Shown here one piece after another: positions 28,804 through 41,400 of a DNA stretch of 64,000 bases. The stretch is taken from positions 7,750,001 through 7,814,000 of the forward strand of contig OX442323.1 in NCBI GenBank assembly GCA_949358305.1. The letters run 5' to 3'. The stretch is from Strigamia acuminata (taxonomy: Eukaryota; Arthropoda; Chilopoda; Geophilomorpha; Linotaeniidae). The notes below the pieces were generated by a model. It searched no databases, was not told where the DNA came from, and worked only from the letters and a program-made list of their open reading frames with translations. The translations under genes were made by a program, and so were the position numbers. The stretch's first letter is position 1, and each line of letters begins with the position of its first letter.

Positions 28804-30822
28804 CTAGCGGCGATCTTGAATCAGATGTATAAAATCTGTTGTGCATTCTTGATCTGTCGTAGAAATTCGCTTCGTACGAGGTTGCAGTTGTGAAAGTTCA
28901 CAACTTCTTTTCCTTTTCCTAAGGTTATAATCATGTTTTGGATTATTAACTACGATGTCGCTTTCTTTTGAAGCGGGTGTTGTAACTTCTTCGGGATCTA
29001 ATTCCATATTAGCAGAATTATTTCCTAATTCTTGATTATTTAATTCACTTGAATTATTTACGGTTGAACTTTCGTCCATCCAATCAGGGTTTGGGTGATT
29101 CTCTACTCTTCCACTCTTTTGGTCGAGTGTCCAAGTCTCAATCGGGTAAGATGGGATATAAGGTGAGAGATCATCAGTATTTATGGATGGTTCTATTGAT
29201 CCATCAACTAATTTTCTCAACTTATAAGCACCTCCAGGTAAAACTTCCGTAATTTCCCACGGTCCATCTCGTTTCTCGGCGAAACCTTTAGTAATTCCTT
29301 TCTCTTTATTTGAAAGGATGTGAGTGGCTTTCCATACCAAATCACCGACAGTATATTCACAAATGTGAAATTTATTTCTGTGAATCTTGTCGTGTCTCTC
29401 ATAATTTGCTTGAATACGCAAATGCATCTCTTGATGTGCTCTACGTAAAATTCCAAGTAAATTATATACGTATTCTTCCGGGTTATTCTTGTCAAATGCA
29501 TTTGCATGTTGAATGATCCGAGGATCAAAGGGAAGAGGTACATTTCTTCCTGTGTTCAATAAGAATGGCGTTGCGCCTGTAGCTTCTGATTTAGCCGTTC
29601 TCGAGGCAAATGCAAATTCGTTTAAGAATCTCGGCCAATGGGAGTGAATGTCTGAATAAAGAGCCAGCATTATTTTGATGTCTCTATTGGCCCTTTCCGT
29701 AGGATTGGCCTGAGCGTGATATGGACTCACATGAGCCATTCTGATGTTGTGTTTTTTACAAAATTCTTCATAAATCGTGGATATGAATTGGCTCCCGTTA
29801 TCACTAACAATTTTCTTTGGGTATCCCCATCTATGAATCACTTCTCCTAACCTATTCACAATAGATTCACTAGATGCCTTACTTAAAGGGAATAATTCTA
29901 CCCATTTAGTACATTGATCTATAATTACTAATACAAATCTGTATTGGCTTCTTCCTGTCGGTTTGGGACCCATTAAATCAATGCAGATTACTTCCCACGG
30001 GTAAGACATGTTATGAGGAGTGTAACTCGCTCTATGCTTTTTATGTTGACAGGGCTTGTATTGCTGGCAATGAATACAACTTCGGACGTAATTGCGAGTA
30101 TCTTTATTCATCTTCGGCCAGTAATATATAAGTTTTGCTCGTTCGAGCGTCTTACTCATCCCTGCATGTCCACTTAATGGATGTCCGTGACAGGCAAACA
30201 GTACTCTTCGTACTAATGACGGTGGAATGACAGCTTTAAATCCGTTTCCAGAGTCATTCAATTCCTCTTCAAACGTTGGTTTGAAATAAATCAGCATTTC
30301 ATTACCATTTTCTTCTTGAAAATCTAATTGGTAACCTTGGACTGCTTTCATCCATTCTTTAGTTTTCTTAAACTTTCTTTGTTCGATTTCATCTCGTTTC
30401 AGATGATCGATTATTATTCTACACTCTTTGTCGGCTAGTTGAGCTTTTATAATTTCTTCTCGAGTCGGTGGAACTTCCTTTAAAACTTCAGTTAAAGCAC
30501 TAAATAGTGTTTCTTCTGTAGCTTCATCCATCTTCTCCCCCTTTTCCAAAGTATTGTATAATAATTTGGAATAATCGAAATGAAGCTGCACATTCGTGAG
30601 AAATTGGCAATCTTCTCTATTATTCCTTCGAATAATTTCTCGATTTCCGTCCCATTCCGGCCAGAATTGAGTAATCTCGATTGGCTCACAAATAATCATT
30701 CTCTGGAATGTCTTCGATCTCCAAAGGCGCTCTCGAGAAGGCGTCGGCAACTTGGTTCTGGGTACCCCGTCGATATTTAATCTTAAAGGCGCCACATTGA
30801 AGTTTAATTGCCCAACGACCAA
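28804..30822 (-). CDS. Integrase ORF of gypsy copy B
   Basis: The predicted protein is the same as that of copy A, with the same zinc site, D/D/E residues and the same +1 overlap with the RT ORF (ATG at 30699, TGA at 30688-30686). The frame is intact, but the element's pol is split upstream, so expression from its own promoter is doubtful. Confidence 0.92.
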   Translation of the reverse strand: MVVGQLNFNVAPLRLNIDGVPRTKLPTPSRERLWRSKTFQRMIICEPIEITQFWPEWDGNREIIRRNNREDCQFLTNVQLHFDYSKLLYNTLEKGEKMDEATEETLFSALTEVLKEVPPTREEIIKAQLADKECRIIIDHLKRDEIEQRKFKKTKEWMKAVQGYQLDFQEENGNEMLIYFKPTFEEELNDSGNGFKAVIPPSLVRRVLFACHGHPLSGHAGMSKTLERAKLIYYWPKMNKDTRNYVRSCIHCQQYKPCQHKKHRASYTPHNMSYPWEVICIDLMGPKPTGRSQYRFVLVIIDQCTKWVELFPLSKASSESIVNRLGEVIHRWGYPKKIVSDNGSQFISTIYEEFCKKHNIRMAHVSPYHAQANPTERANRDIKIMLALYSDIHSHWPRFLNEFAFASRTAKSEATGATPFLLNTGRNVPLPFDPRIIQHANAFDKNNPEEYVYNLLGILRRAHQEMHLRIQANYERHDKIHRNKFHICEYTVGDLVWKATHILSNKEKGITKGFAEKRDGPWEITEVLPGGAYKLRKLVDGSIEPSINTDDLSPYIPSYPIETWTLDQKSGRVENHPNPDWMDESSTVNNSSELNNQELGNNSANMELDPEEVTTPASKESDIVVNNPKHDYNLRKRKRSCELSQLQPRTKRISTTDQECTTDFIHLIQDRR

Positions 30823-32025
30823 ATCGTCCCGATGGTTCTGGTGTTCCCATCAGCCATTTTAATGCTTCGGCGTCTGATTCCAAAGTAAATGTCGTATATT
30901 CGATATACGGTCGGAATTTGTCGACGGCCCACACTACTGCTAAACACTCGAGTTCGGGTGTTGAGTAGCGTACTTCTGCCCCTCGTAAGACTCGACTAGC
31001 ATAAGCTACGGGTCTAGGAGTCATGATCATTTCTCTTTTTCCTTCATCGAAGAATTCTACATCTTGGCATAACACACTACCAAGTCCATCATGTGATGCG
31101 TCTGTCAAGATTACGAATGGTTTCATCATATCTGGCATTAACAAAACTTGTGTTTCGTCACATAAAATATTTTTTATTGTTTCAAAAGCTTTCTCTTGTT
31201 CTTCTCCCCATTCGAACACTGCTTTATCATGCATCATGCTAGTTAGAGGCCTAGCAATTTTTGCATGTTCGGGAATAAATTTCCGGAAGAAATTTGACAA
31301 GCCATGAAATCGTTGAATATCCTTGGAATTCTTAGGAGTTGGATATTTCCTAACGGATACTATCTTGTCTGGGTCAGGTGCTAATCCGGTTGGAGTTATC
31401 AAATGACCCAAAAATTTGAGTGTAGTTTTTCCAAATTTTGATTTTTCCTTATTTACTGATAAGTTGGCTTTATCTAGTCTTTCCAACACATCTTTGATAT
31501 GTTCAAGATGTTTCTCCCAAGTGGTGGAGAAGATTATCACGTCGTCCAAATAGACTAACGCGTGTTTGTATAATGCTTCGCCCATCACTCGTTCCATTAA
31601 GAACTGAAATGTACATGGCGCATTGCAAAGACCAAAAGGCATGCGGACAAATTGGTAATTGCCTTTCGGAGTATAAAAGGCTGTTTTCTGTCTATCTTCC
31701 TCGTCCATCTCGACCTGATAATAACCTTTGGTAAGGTCAAGAGACGTGAAATATTTTGCCTGATTTGTATTGTGGAGTAACAAATCAATACTTGGCATTT
31801 GTATGGCGTTGATTTCGGTGATTGCATTCAACCACCGATAATCGATACATAAACGATAAGTACCATTTGGTTTGGCTACGATCACTGGATGACTTATGTA
31901 AGGTCCAGTAGCTCTTTCGATCAAATTATCCGCTTCTAATTCTTCTACTAATTTAGTCATAATGGCTATTTTAGCAGGGTTATACATTCGAAATGGTTGT
32001 TTTTTCCACGTTACATCCTTTTTAA
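30686..32025 (-). pseudogene. RT-RNase H portion of pol in gypsy copy B, cut off from the protease
   Basis: It corresponds to residues 359-803 of copy A's PR-RT-RH ORF and keeps the YLDD motif and RNase H residues. Its upstream side is the TTAA block; translated into the block, the frame stays open only about a dozen codons. The missing part is at 60808-61886. Confidence 0.94.
32022..32025. repeat. left TTAA target duplication
   Basis: Copy A has a single TTAA at 6842-6845. Copy B has TTAA here and again at 60808-60811, on either side of the inserted block. Confidence 0.9.
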
Positions 32026-32365
32026 CCTTTTCGCGGATTGGCTTCCGCGAAATCCGCATTTCGGGGGCGACTATTCTGGGGATTCCGGGTGGACCAAACT
32101 CTTCCGGAAAATGTCCGGGGTGGTGTTGGGAGTGTCAATAGACTGTTTTGTGTCAAGGTTGTCAATTTTCATGTGAGTATTGGAAGGTTCATTTCTGCAC
32201 ATTCTCATGTATTTTTTTTCACAGGAGCGACAAGGAGCGATGAAGCGGGATCGAGCGAGAGTGGGTAAAATAAACTGGTTTACGTCTCCAATGCGCGTTC
32301 AAGATGGAATACGAACTCGGAATCGACTCCAACACGCGTTCGCGTGACATACGGACGCATTCACG
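32026..32365 (+). repeat. left module, copy 1
   Basis: About 340 bp, repeated at 34914-35255 with many differences and at 49139-49478. It contains a GC-rich hairpin (CGCGGATT...TCCGCG) and a GTGAGTATTGG...TTTTCACAG pair that resembles a short intron; the divergent copy has GTAAGT at the donor. No long product follows from it. Confidence 0.75.
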
Positions 32366-32387
32366 ACCCAGATCAAAAAATGATCTC

Positions 32388-33290
32388 GTATTCGACTCGC
32401 TTTCTAGTCGAGTACGAATTTTGCCCTTCTTCAACGCGAAATCGTATTCGACTCGTTTTCGAGTCGAATGCGAATTTTGCCCTTCTTCAACGCGAAATCG
32501 TATTCGACTCGTTTTCTAGTCGAGTACGAGTTTTGCCCTTCTTCAACGCGAAATCGTATTCGACTCGTTTTCGAGTCGAATGCGAATTTTGCCCTTCTTC
32601 AACGCGAAATCGTATTCGACTCGTTTTCGAGTCGAGTACGAGTTTTGCCCTTCTTCAACGAGAAATCGTATTCGACTCGTTTTCGAGTCGAGTACGAGTT
32701 TTGCCCTTCTTCAACGCGAAATCGTATTCGACTCGTTTTCGAGTCGAATGCGAATTTTGCCCTTCTTCAACGCGAAATCGTATTCGACTCGTTTTCGAGT
32801 CGAGTACGAGTTTTGCCCTTCTTCAACGCGAAATCGTATTCGACTCGTTTTCGAGTCGAGTACGAGTTTTGCCCTTCTTCAACGCGAAATCGTATTCGAC
32901 TCGTTTTCGAGTCGAATGCGAATTCGTATTCGACTCGTTTTCGAGTCGAATGCGAATTTTGCCCTTCTTCAACGCGAAATCGTATTCGACTCGTTTTCGA
33001 GTCGAGTACGAGTTTTGCCCTTCTTCAACGCGAAATCGTATTCGACTCGTTTTCGAGTCGAGTACGAGTTTTGCCCTTCTTCAACGCGAAATCGTATTCG
33101 ACTCGTTTTCGAGTCGAATGCGAATTCGTATTCGACTCGTTTTCGAGTCGAATGCGAATTTTGCCCTTCTTCAACGCGAAATCGTATTCGACTCGTTTTC
33201 GAGTCGAGTACGAATTTTGCCCTTCTTCAACGCGAAATCGTATTCGACTCGTTTTCGAGTCGAATGCGAATTCGTATTCGATTCGAATAC
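32388..33290 (+). repeat. 56-bp hairpin repeat array 1
   Basis: About 15 units of GCCCTTCTTCAACGCGAAATC followed by a perfect foldback: GTATTCGACTCG, TTTT loop, CGAGTCGAATGC or CGAGTCGAGTAC. Some units are shortened. The unit is not a multiple of three and has almost no stops, so all three forward frames are open for 0.8-1.1 kb. I do not regard these as genes. Confidence 0.95.
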
Positions 33291-34550
33291 GATTCGAATT
33301 CGATTCGAATACGAATACGATCAAAATACGAACTCGTAACAACTCGAATACGATGACCCGTTACCGGACTTTGACTCGTACGACTCGTATTCGAGATGTA
33401 TTCGAGATGTATTCGAATCGTATTCGAGTCGCATTCGAGATGGTCGATGATTTCCACTCGCTCATATACGCGTTGTATACGAGCTCGTATTTTGATCGTA
33501 ATCGTAAACGAATCGTTTACAAGTCGTATACAAGTTGTATACGACGTGTATACACCTCGTATACGAACGAAGTTTGGAAAATCCACCGGATACTTACTAC
33601 GACATGAAAACACATAGTAGTCACATACGTCTTATTTGGAAATTGTGTTTTCACAAACTTCGTTCGTATACGAGGTGTATACACGTCGTATACAACTTGT
33701 ATACAACTTGTAAACGATTCGTTTACGATTACGATCAAAATACGAGCTCGTATACAACGCGTATACGAGCGAGTGGAAATCATCGACCATCTCGAATACG
33801 ACTCGAATTCGATTCGTATTCGATTCGAATACGATTCGAATTCGATTCGAATACGAATACGATCGAAATACGAACTCGTAACAACTCGAATACGAATCAA
33901 AGTCCGGGAAACAAAAATCGACCATCTCGTATACGATTCGAAAGCGAATCGAATACGATTTCGCGTTGAAGAAGGGCAAAACTCGTACTCGACTCGAAAA
34001 CGAGTCGAATACGATTTCGCGTTGAAGAAGGGCAAAACTCGTACTCGACTCGAAAACGAGTCGAATACGATTTCGCGTTGAAGAAGGGCAAAATTCGTAC
34101 TCGACTCGAAAACGAGTCGAATACGATTTCGCGTTGAAGAAGGGCAAAACTCGTACTCGACTCGAAAACGAGTCGAATACGATTTCGCGTTGAAGAAGGG
34201 CAAAACTCGTACTCGACTCGAAAACGAGTCGAATACGATTTCGCGTTGAAGAAGGGCAAAATTCGTACTCGACTCGAAAACGAGTCGAATACGATTTCGC
34301 GTTGAAGAAGGACAAAATTCGCATTCGACTCGAAAACGAGTCGAATACGAATTCGCATTCGACTCGAAAACGAGTCGAATACGATTTCGCGTTGAAGAAG
34401 GGCAAAATTCGCATTCGACTCGAAAACGAGTCGAATACGATTTCGCGTTGAAGAAGGGCAAAATTCGTACTCGACTAGAAAGCGAGTCGAATACGATTTC
34501 GCGTTGAAGAAGGGCAAAATTCGTACTCGACTAGAAAGCGAGTCGAATAC
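32388..34550. repeat. palindrome 1: about 1-kb inverted arms around a 79-nt loop
   Basis: The left arm ends at 33575 (CGAAGTTT) and the right arm begins at 33655 as its complement. The loop is 33576-33654. The outer ends also pair (32388 with 34550). The left arm is 292 bases longer, about five 56-bp units. Inner arms are rich in TATACGAGCTCGTATA-like smaller palindromes. Confidence 0.9.
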
Positions 34551-34575
34551 GATTTCGCGTTGAAAAAGGGAAAAA
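33960..34575 (-). repeat. 56-bp hairpin repeat array 2 (inverted)
   Basis: About 11 units of the same repeat as array 1 in the opposite orientation, forming the right arm of palindrome 1. Confidence 0.93.
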
Positions 34576-34662
34576 CTCGTACGCGATTCAGTGAAACTAA
34601 ATTTACATGTGCGCGTTGACGCGCGCGATTCGTGTGTTCTACGTGAGTAAATAGAGTGCGCG

Positions 34663-34872
34663 TCACATATGAATACAAAATGTCGACCATGCGTCGCCAC
34701 GATGCCAGTGGACGAATTCTGCGAATTCGTGCAAACGCAGAAAGTTAAAAATATTCAAATTTGACGCCCACGATGACTCGTTCGTAGTAGACGCCTCCAC
34801 AACTGCTTTTGAAAAGAATTTGATAAATGTTTGGAAATAATATTTAGGATTTTCTTTAATCATATCAGGAAA
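34663..34872 (-). pseudogene. possible captured terminal exon
   Basis: On the minus strand a textbook acceptor (TTATTTCTGTTTTCAG) at 34873 is followed by 69 open codons and a stop, reading FPDMIKENPKYYFQTF at the start and WHRGDAWSTFCIHM at the end. The composition looks like real coding DNA, but I recognise no family. It is absent from unit B. It may be a host gene fragment carried by the element. Confidence 0.35.
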
Positions 34873-34913
34873 CTGAAAACAGAAATAAAGTTTATACATT
34901 GGAAATTTTTTAT

Positions 34914-35255
34914 CCTTTTCGCGGATTGGCGTCCGCGAAATCCGCATTTCGGGGGAGACTATTCTGCGGATTCCGGGTGGACCAAACTCTTCCGAAAAAT
35001 GTCCGGGGTGGTGTTGGGAGTGTCGATAGACTGTTTTGTGTCAAGGTTGCCAATTTTCATGTAAGTATTGGAAGGTTCATTTCTGTGCATTCTCATATAT
35101 TTTTTTTCACAGGAGCAATGAGGCGCGATAAAGGGGGATCAAGCGAGAGTGAAAAAGATAAACTTGTTTACGTCTCAAATGCGCGTTCGCGATGGAATAC
35201 GAACTTGGAATCGACTCCAATACGCGTTCGCGTCGCATACGAACGCATTTACAAC
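34914..35255 (+). repeat. left module, copy 2 (divergent)
   Basis: It starts at the same CCTTTTCGCGG as the block's left end but is preceded by TTTTTTAT rather than TTAA. It differs from copy 1 by many substitutions, so it is older than the A/B duplication. Confidence 0.75.
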
Positions 35256-35529
35256 TCGTTTTCGACTTTGATTAAAAAGGAACAAATATGATTAAAAATC
35301 AACAAAAATATACAAAACTTGATAAGAAATGTATAAACATTGATTAGAAATCGACAAAAATCGACTGAAATCTGACAATAATCGAATAAAATCGGACAAT
35401 AATCAATTCAGAATGACAAATAACAATTACAATTGGTAAAAATTGACCAAAAATACAGAAAAATCGATTAAAAACCAGCAAAAACAAACAGAAAACGATT
35501 AAATCAATTAAAAATCAACAAATAACCAA
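35256..35529. other. A-rich low-complexity stretch
   Basis: Degenerate repeats of AAAATCGAC/TTAAAAATCAACAAAAAT. A related sequence in the opposite orientation appears near 43200-43430. No gene. Confidence 0.5.
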
Positions 35530-38480
35530 AATTGCCCTCAACACACCCCAACAACCTTCCACCACTCAAATTACACCGGAAAAAAACAAATTCAAACCGA
35601 AAAATCAACAAAGAATGCCAAAAAAAATATTGCAAACAAAGAGATAAGATCAATTCTCGAGGCAAATTCTCACCACAAAACAACGCATCGCCGCCGACAT
35701 CAACTTTTTAAATTTGAGAAACTCGCGTTTTTACGTGTACCGGTGCAGTACCGGGACCGCGGTACTTGTACTGCGGTATACATTTAAGTGTACAGTGCAC
35801 AACACTACTGTTTATTTTTAATGATCCAATAAATAAAATTTGAAACAAAGTTGAGTGGAATTGTACGTTTCTCGTATATTAAAGTTTTTATTTTTTAATT
35901 TTTTTTGTTCCATACTAGAATGGCGATTCGATACTTTTGTAGCTCGAATTCACTGATATAAACGTGGTCGGTTTTCATCACGCGTCAATGCGCTCGTGCA
36001 ATAGTATAGGCGCGCATGGCTTGATGCGCACAAAACTTGCAAAACTTGCACGGAATTTGGTCAATTTTTGACAAATTTCAGCAGATTTTTGCCTATATTT
36101 GACAAATTTCCACTGATTTTTGACAATATTTGACCCAACAACTGCGCCACGTTCCAGGCGCCGGTTTAGGCATTTTAGACCCGTTTTAGACCGTTTTAGA
36201 TGGCGAAAACGTTCTCTCCATCATTTTCTACCCCTGGGTGAGGTTTTCAGCGTTCATGATTGATGAAAAAGCTGTTTTCTAACTAGCTGTCCCATTGCTA
36301 GTTTTGGCGTCAGGTTTTAGCAACCTTCCGATCCGACTCTGTCGTCTGCACGACCTCCAAGACTGTTTTAGGGTTAATTTGAGTCAAATAATTCATTCTG
36401 GGGGTTGTTTTGGGTTTTTTACAAGTGTGTTTTTGTAGTTTTTATTGGTTTCAAACATTGTCAATTCTTTATACAAGTGTAACTTTCATTTCTCTGTATT
36501 TTGAGAACTTTGCATTGCAGCAAAGTTCATTTCTTGCCCCTTAATTATTGTGTAATTGTTGGTTTTGAAGCCCGTTTTTTAACAATAACTTTATTTGAAG
36601 TGCCTATTGTTTCAGGCACGTGCTTCCACGTGCCTTTTATTGTTGAGCAATTTCTTGGGCAGTTGCGCTCCTGTTGCTAGCATTGCCGCGCGTTCTCCGC
36701 GCGCGTACTCGCGTTTCGCATCACACACATTCGGATTCGATGGCCTATCGCGGCGGCACATTGTGTGGCATAGCGCGGCACGTTGCAATTGCTAATGCTA
36801 CGGTCGACGGCGATTCGCATGCGCTATCCGCTGCATCAAACCCCAAATACCGATAAAAAATCGCTGAAAACACTAATCCCGACCCAAAAACCGCCAAAAT
36901 TACCCTCAACACACGCAACAACCTTCCACCACTTAAATTACACCGGAAAAAAACAATTTCAAACCGAAAAATCAACAAAAAAGGCCAAAAAAATATTGCA
37001 AACAAAGAGAAAAGATCAATTATCGAGGCAAATCCCCACCACAAAACAACGCATCGCCGGTATACACTTAAGCGTACAGTGCACAACACTACTGTTTATT
37101 TTCAATGATCCAATAAATAAAATTTGAAACAAAGTTGAGTGGAATTGTACGTTTCTTGTATATTAAAGTTTTTATTTTGTTTGTTTACACTTAATTTTTT
37201 TTTTCCATCATAGAATGGCGACTCGATACTTTTGTAGCTCGAATTCACTTCGTAAACGTGGTCGGTGTTCATCACGCGTCAATGCGCTCGTGCAATAGTA
37301 TAGGCGCGCATACGATTTGATGCGCGCAAAACTTGCAAAACTTGCACGGAATTTGGGCAATTTTTGACAAATTTCAGCAGATTTTTGCCTGTATTTGACA
37401 AATTTCAGAAGATTTTTGCCTATATTTGACAAATTTCAGAAGATTTCCTCAATCCTCAAACATTTGCTGAAATTTCTCATAAAATTTCTAAAATTAATTG
37501 AAATTTGTCTGAAATTTGTCTGGAATTTGTCAAATATTGTCAAAAATCCGTGGAAATTTGTCAAATACTGGCAAAAATCCATGTAAATTTGTCAAAAATT
37601 GCCATAATTCGGTGCAAATTGTGTTAGATATTGGAAAAATTTATTTTAACGCTTCCAACGCGCCAGTAAATCGCGCGTGCACACGCATGGATTTTTCGTC
37701 ATAGTTGGATGCGCGCAAACCTCACGTAACTTGCGCCAAAATTTGGCAATTTTTGACAAATTTCAGCAGATTTTTGCCAGTATTTGACAAATTTCCACTG
37801 ATTTTTGACAATATTTGACCCAACAACTGCGCCACGTTCCAGGCGCCGGTTTAGGCATTTTAGACCCGTTTTAGACCGTTTTAGATGGCGAAAACGTTCT
37901 CTCCATCATTTTCTACCCCTGGGTGAGGTTTTCAGCGTTCATGATTGATGAAAAAGCTGTTTTCTAACTAGCTGTCCCATTGCTAGTTTTGGCGTCAGGT
38001 TTTAGCAACCTTCCGATCCGACTCTGTCGTCTGCACGACCTCCAAGACTGTTTTAGGGTTAATTTGAGTCAAATAATTCATTCTGGGGGTTGTTTTGGGT
38101 TTTTTACAAGTGTGTTTTTGTAGTTTTTATTGGTTTCAAACATTGTCAATTCTTTATACAAGTGTAACTTTCATTTCTCTGTATTTTGAGAACTTTGCAT
38201 TGCAGCAAAGTTCATTTCTTGCCCCTTAATTATTGTGTAATTGTTGGTTTTCAAGCCCGTTTTTTAACAATAACTTTATTTGAAGTGCCTATTGTTTCAG
38301 GCACGTGCTTCCACGTGCCTTTTATTGTTGAGCAATTTCTTGGGCAGTTGCGCTCCTGTTGCTAGCATTGCCGCGCGTTCTCCGCGCGTGTACTCGCGCG
38401 TTTCGCATCACACACATTCGGGTTCGATGGCCTATCGCGGCGGCACATTGTGTGGCATAGCGCGGCACGTTGCAATTACG
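35530..38480 (+). repeat. two direct copies of a 1.3-1.6-kb segment
   Basis: The segments 35530-36850 and about 36890-38480 share the same order of sub-blocks (the CACACGCAACAACCTTCC region, GTACAGTGCACAACACTACTG, the GACAAATTTCAGCA repeats, and the CCAGGCGCCGGTTTAGGC block), offset by 1685 bp in their right parts. The second copy has an expanded run of the TTTGACAAATTTCAG motif (37340-37640). A third copy lies inverted at 40250-41990. Confidence 0.85.
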
Positions 38481-41400
38481 TGACGTGGCACGTTGCTGTT
38501 ACGTGACGCGATAGCCAGTATTTAAGCAGGGGATTCCATCATCGTTTACACAAATGCGCATTGCAACGTGGAGGCGCATTCGAGTCCTTTTCCCAAGCGA
38601 AATCGTATTCGATTCGCTTTCGAATCGAATACGAGTTTTGTCCTTTTTCAACGCGAAATCGTATTCGATTCGCTTTCGAATCGTATACGAGATGGTCGAT
38701 GATTTTTGTTTCCCGGACTTTGATTCGTATTCGAGTTGTTACGAGTTCGTATTTTGATCGTATTCGTATTCGAATCGAATTCGAATCGTATTCGAATCGA
38801 ATACGAATCGAATTCGAGTCGTATTCGAGATGGTCGATGATTTCCACTCGCTCGTATACGCGTTGTATACGAGCTCGTATTTTGATCGTAATCGTAAACG
38901 AATCGTTTACAAGTCGTATACAAGTTGTATACGACGTGTATACACCTCGTATACGAACGAAGTTTGGAAAATCCACCGGATACTTACTACGACATGAAAA
39001 CACATAGTAGTCACATACGTCTTATTTGGAAATTGTGTTTTCACAAACTTCGTTCGTATACGAGGTGTATACACGTCGTATACAACTTGTATACGACTTG
39101 TAAACGATTCGTTTACGATTACGATCAAAATACGAGCTCGTATACAACGCGTATACGAGCGAGTGGAAATCATCGACCATCTCGAATACGACTCGAATAC
39201 GATTCGAATACATCTCGAATACATCTCGAATACGAGTCGTACGAGTCAAAGTCCGGGAACGGGTCATCGACTATCTCGTATTCGAGTTGTTACGAGTTCG
39301 TATTTTGATCGTATTCGTATTCGAATCGAATTCGAATCGTATTCGAATCGAATACGAATCGAATTCGAGTCGTATTCGAGATGGTCGATGATTTCCACTC
39401 GCTCGTATACGCGTTGTATACGAGCTCGTATTTTGATCGTAATCGTAAACGAATCGTTTACAAGTCGTATACAAGTTGTATACGACGTGTATACACCTCG
39501 TATACGAACGAAGTTTGTGAAAACACAATTTCCAAATAAGACGTATGTGACTACTATGTGTTTTCATGTCGTAGTAAGTATCCGGTGGATTTTCCAAACT
39601 TCGTTCGTATACGAGGTGTATACACGTCGTATACAACTTGTATACGACTTGTAAACGATTCGTTTACGATTACGATCAAAATACGAGCTCGTATACAACG
39701 CGTATACGAGCGAGTGGAAATCATCGACCATCTCGAATACGACTCGAATTCGATTCGTATTCGATTCGAATACGAATCGAATTCGATTCGAATACGAATA
39801 CGATCAAAATACGAACTCGTAACAACTCGAATACGAATCAAAGTCCGGGAAACAAAAATCATCGACCATCTCGTATACGATTCGAAAGCGAATCGAATAC
39901 GATTTCGCGTTGAGAAAAGGCAAAACTCGCATTCGACTCGAAAACGAGTCGAATACGATTTCGCGTTGAAGAAGGGCAAAATTCGCATTCGACTCGAAAG
40001 CGAGTCGAATACGATTTCGCGTTGAGAAAAGGCAAAACTCGCATTCGACTCGAAAACGAGTCGAATACGATTTCGCGTTGAAGAAGGGCAAAACTCGCAT
40101 TCGACTCGAAAACGAGTCGAATACGATTTCGCGTTGAAGAAGGGCAAAATTCGTATTCGATTCGAAAGCGAATCGAATACGATTTCGCTTGGGAAAAGGA
40201 CTCGAATGCGCCTCCACGTTGCAATGCGCATTTGTGTAAACGATGATGGAATCCCCTGCTTAAATACTGGCTATCGCGTCACGTAACAGCAACGTGCCAC
40301 GTCACGTAATTGCAACGTGCCGCGCTATGCCACACAATGTGCCGCCGCGATAGGCCATCGAACCTGAATGTGTGTGATGCGAAACGCGCGAGTACACGCG
40401 CGGAGAACGCGCGGCAATGCTAGCAACAGGAGCGCAACTGCCCAAGAAATTGCTCAACAATAAAAGGCACGTGGAAGCACGTGCCTGAAACAATAGGCAC
40501 TTCAAATAAAGTTATTGTTAAAAAACGGGCTTGAAAACCAACAATTACACAATAATTAAGGGGCAAGAAATGAACTTTGCTGCAATGCAAAGTTCTCAAA
40601 ATACAGAGAAATGAAAGTTACACTTGTATAAAGAATTGACAATGTTTGAAACCAATAAAAACTACAAAAACACACTTGTAAAAAACCCAAAACAACCCCC
40701 AGAATGAATTATTTGACTCAAATTAACCCTAAAACGGTCTTGGAGGTCGTGCAGACGACAGAGTCGGATCGGAAGGTTGCTAAAACCTGACGCCAAAACT
40801 AGCAATGGGACAGCTAGTTAGAAAACAGCTTTTTCATCAATCATGAACGCTGAAAACCTCACCCAGGGGTAGAAAATGATGGAGAGAACGTTTTCGCCAT
40901 CTAAAACGGTCTAAAACGGCTCTAAAATGCCTAAACCGGCGCCTGGAACGTGGCGCAGTTGTTGGGTCAAATATTGTCAAAAATCAGTGGAAATTTGTCA
41001 AATACTGGCAAAAATCTGCTGAAATTTGTCAAAAATTGCCAAATTTTGGCGCAAGTTACGTGAGGTTTGCGCGCATCCAACTATGACGAAAAATCCACGC
41101 GTGTGCACGCGCGATTTACTGGCGCGTTGGAAGCGTTAAAATAAATTTTTCCAATGTCTAATACAATTTGCACCGAATTATGGCAATTTTTGACAAATTT
41201 ACATGGATTTTTGCCAGTATTTGACAAATTTCCACGGATTTTTGACAATATTTGACAAATTGCAGACAAATTTCAGACAAATTTCAATTAATTTTAGAAA
41301 TTTTATGAGAAATTTCAGCAAATGTTTGAGGATTGAGGAAATCTTCTGAAATTTGTCAAATATAGGCAAAAATCTTCTGAAATTTGTCAAATACAGGCAA

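Noticed and set aside
32344-33607. Three long overlapping forward open frames (258-379 codons) in the 56-bp array
   Set aside because: The unit has almost no stop codons and its length is not a multiple of three, so every forward frame is open; the peptides are just the repeat read in turn. The same holds for 33517-34700 and the unit B copies.
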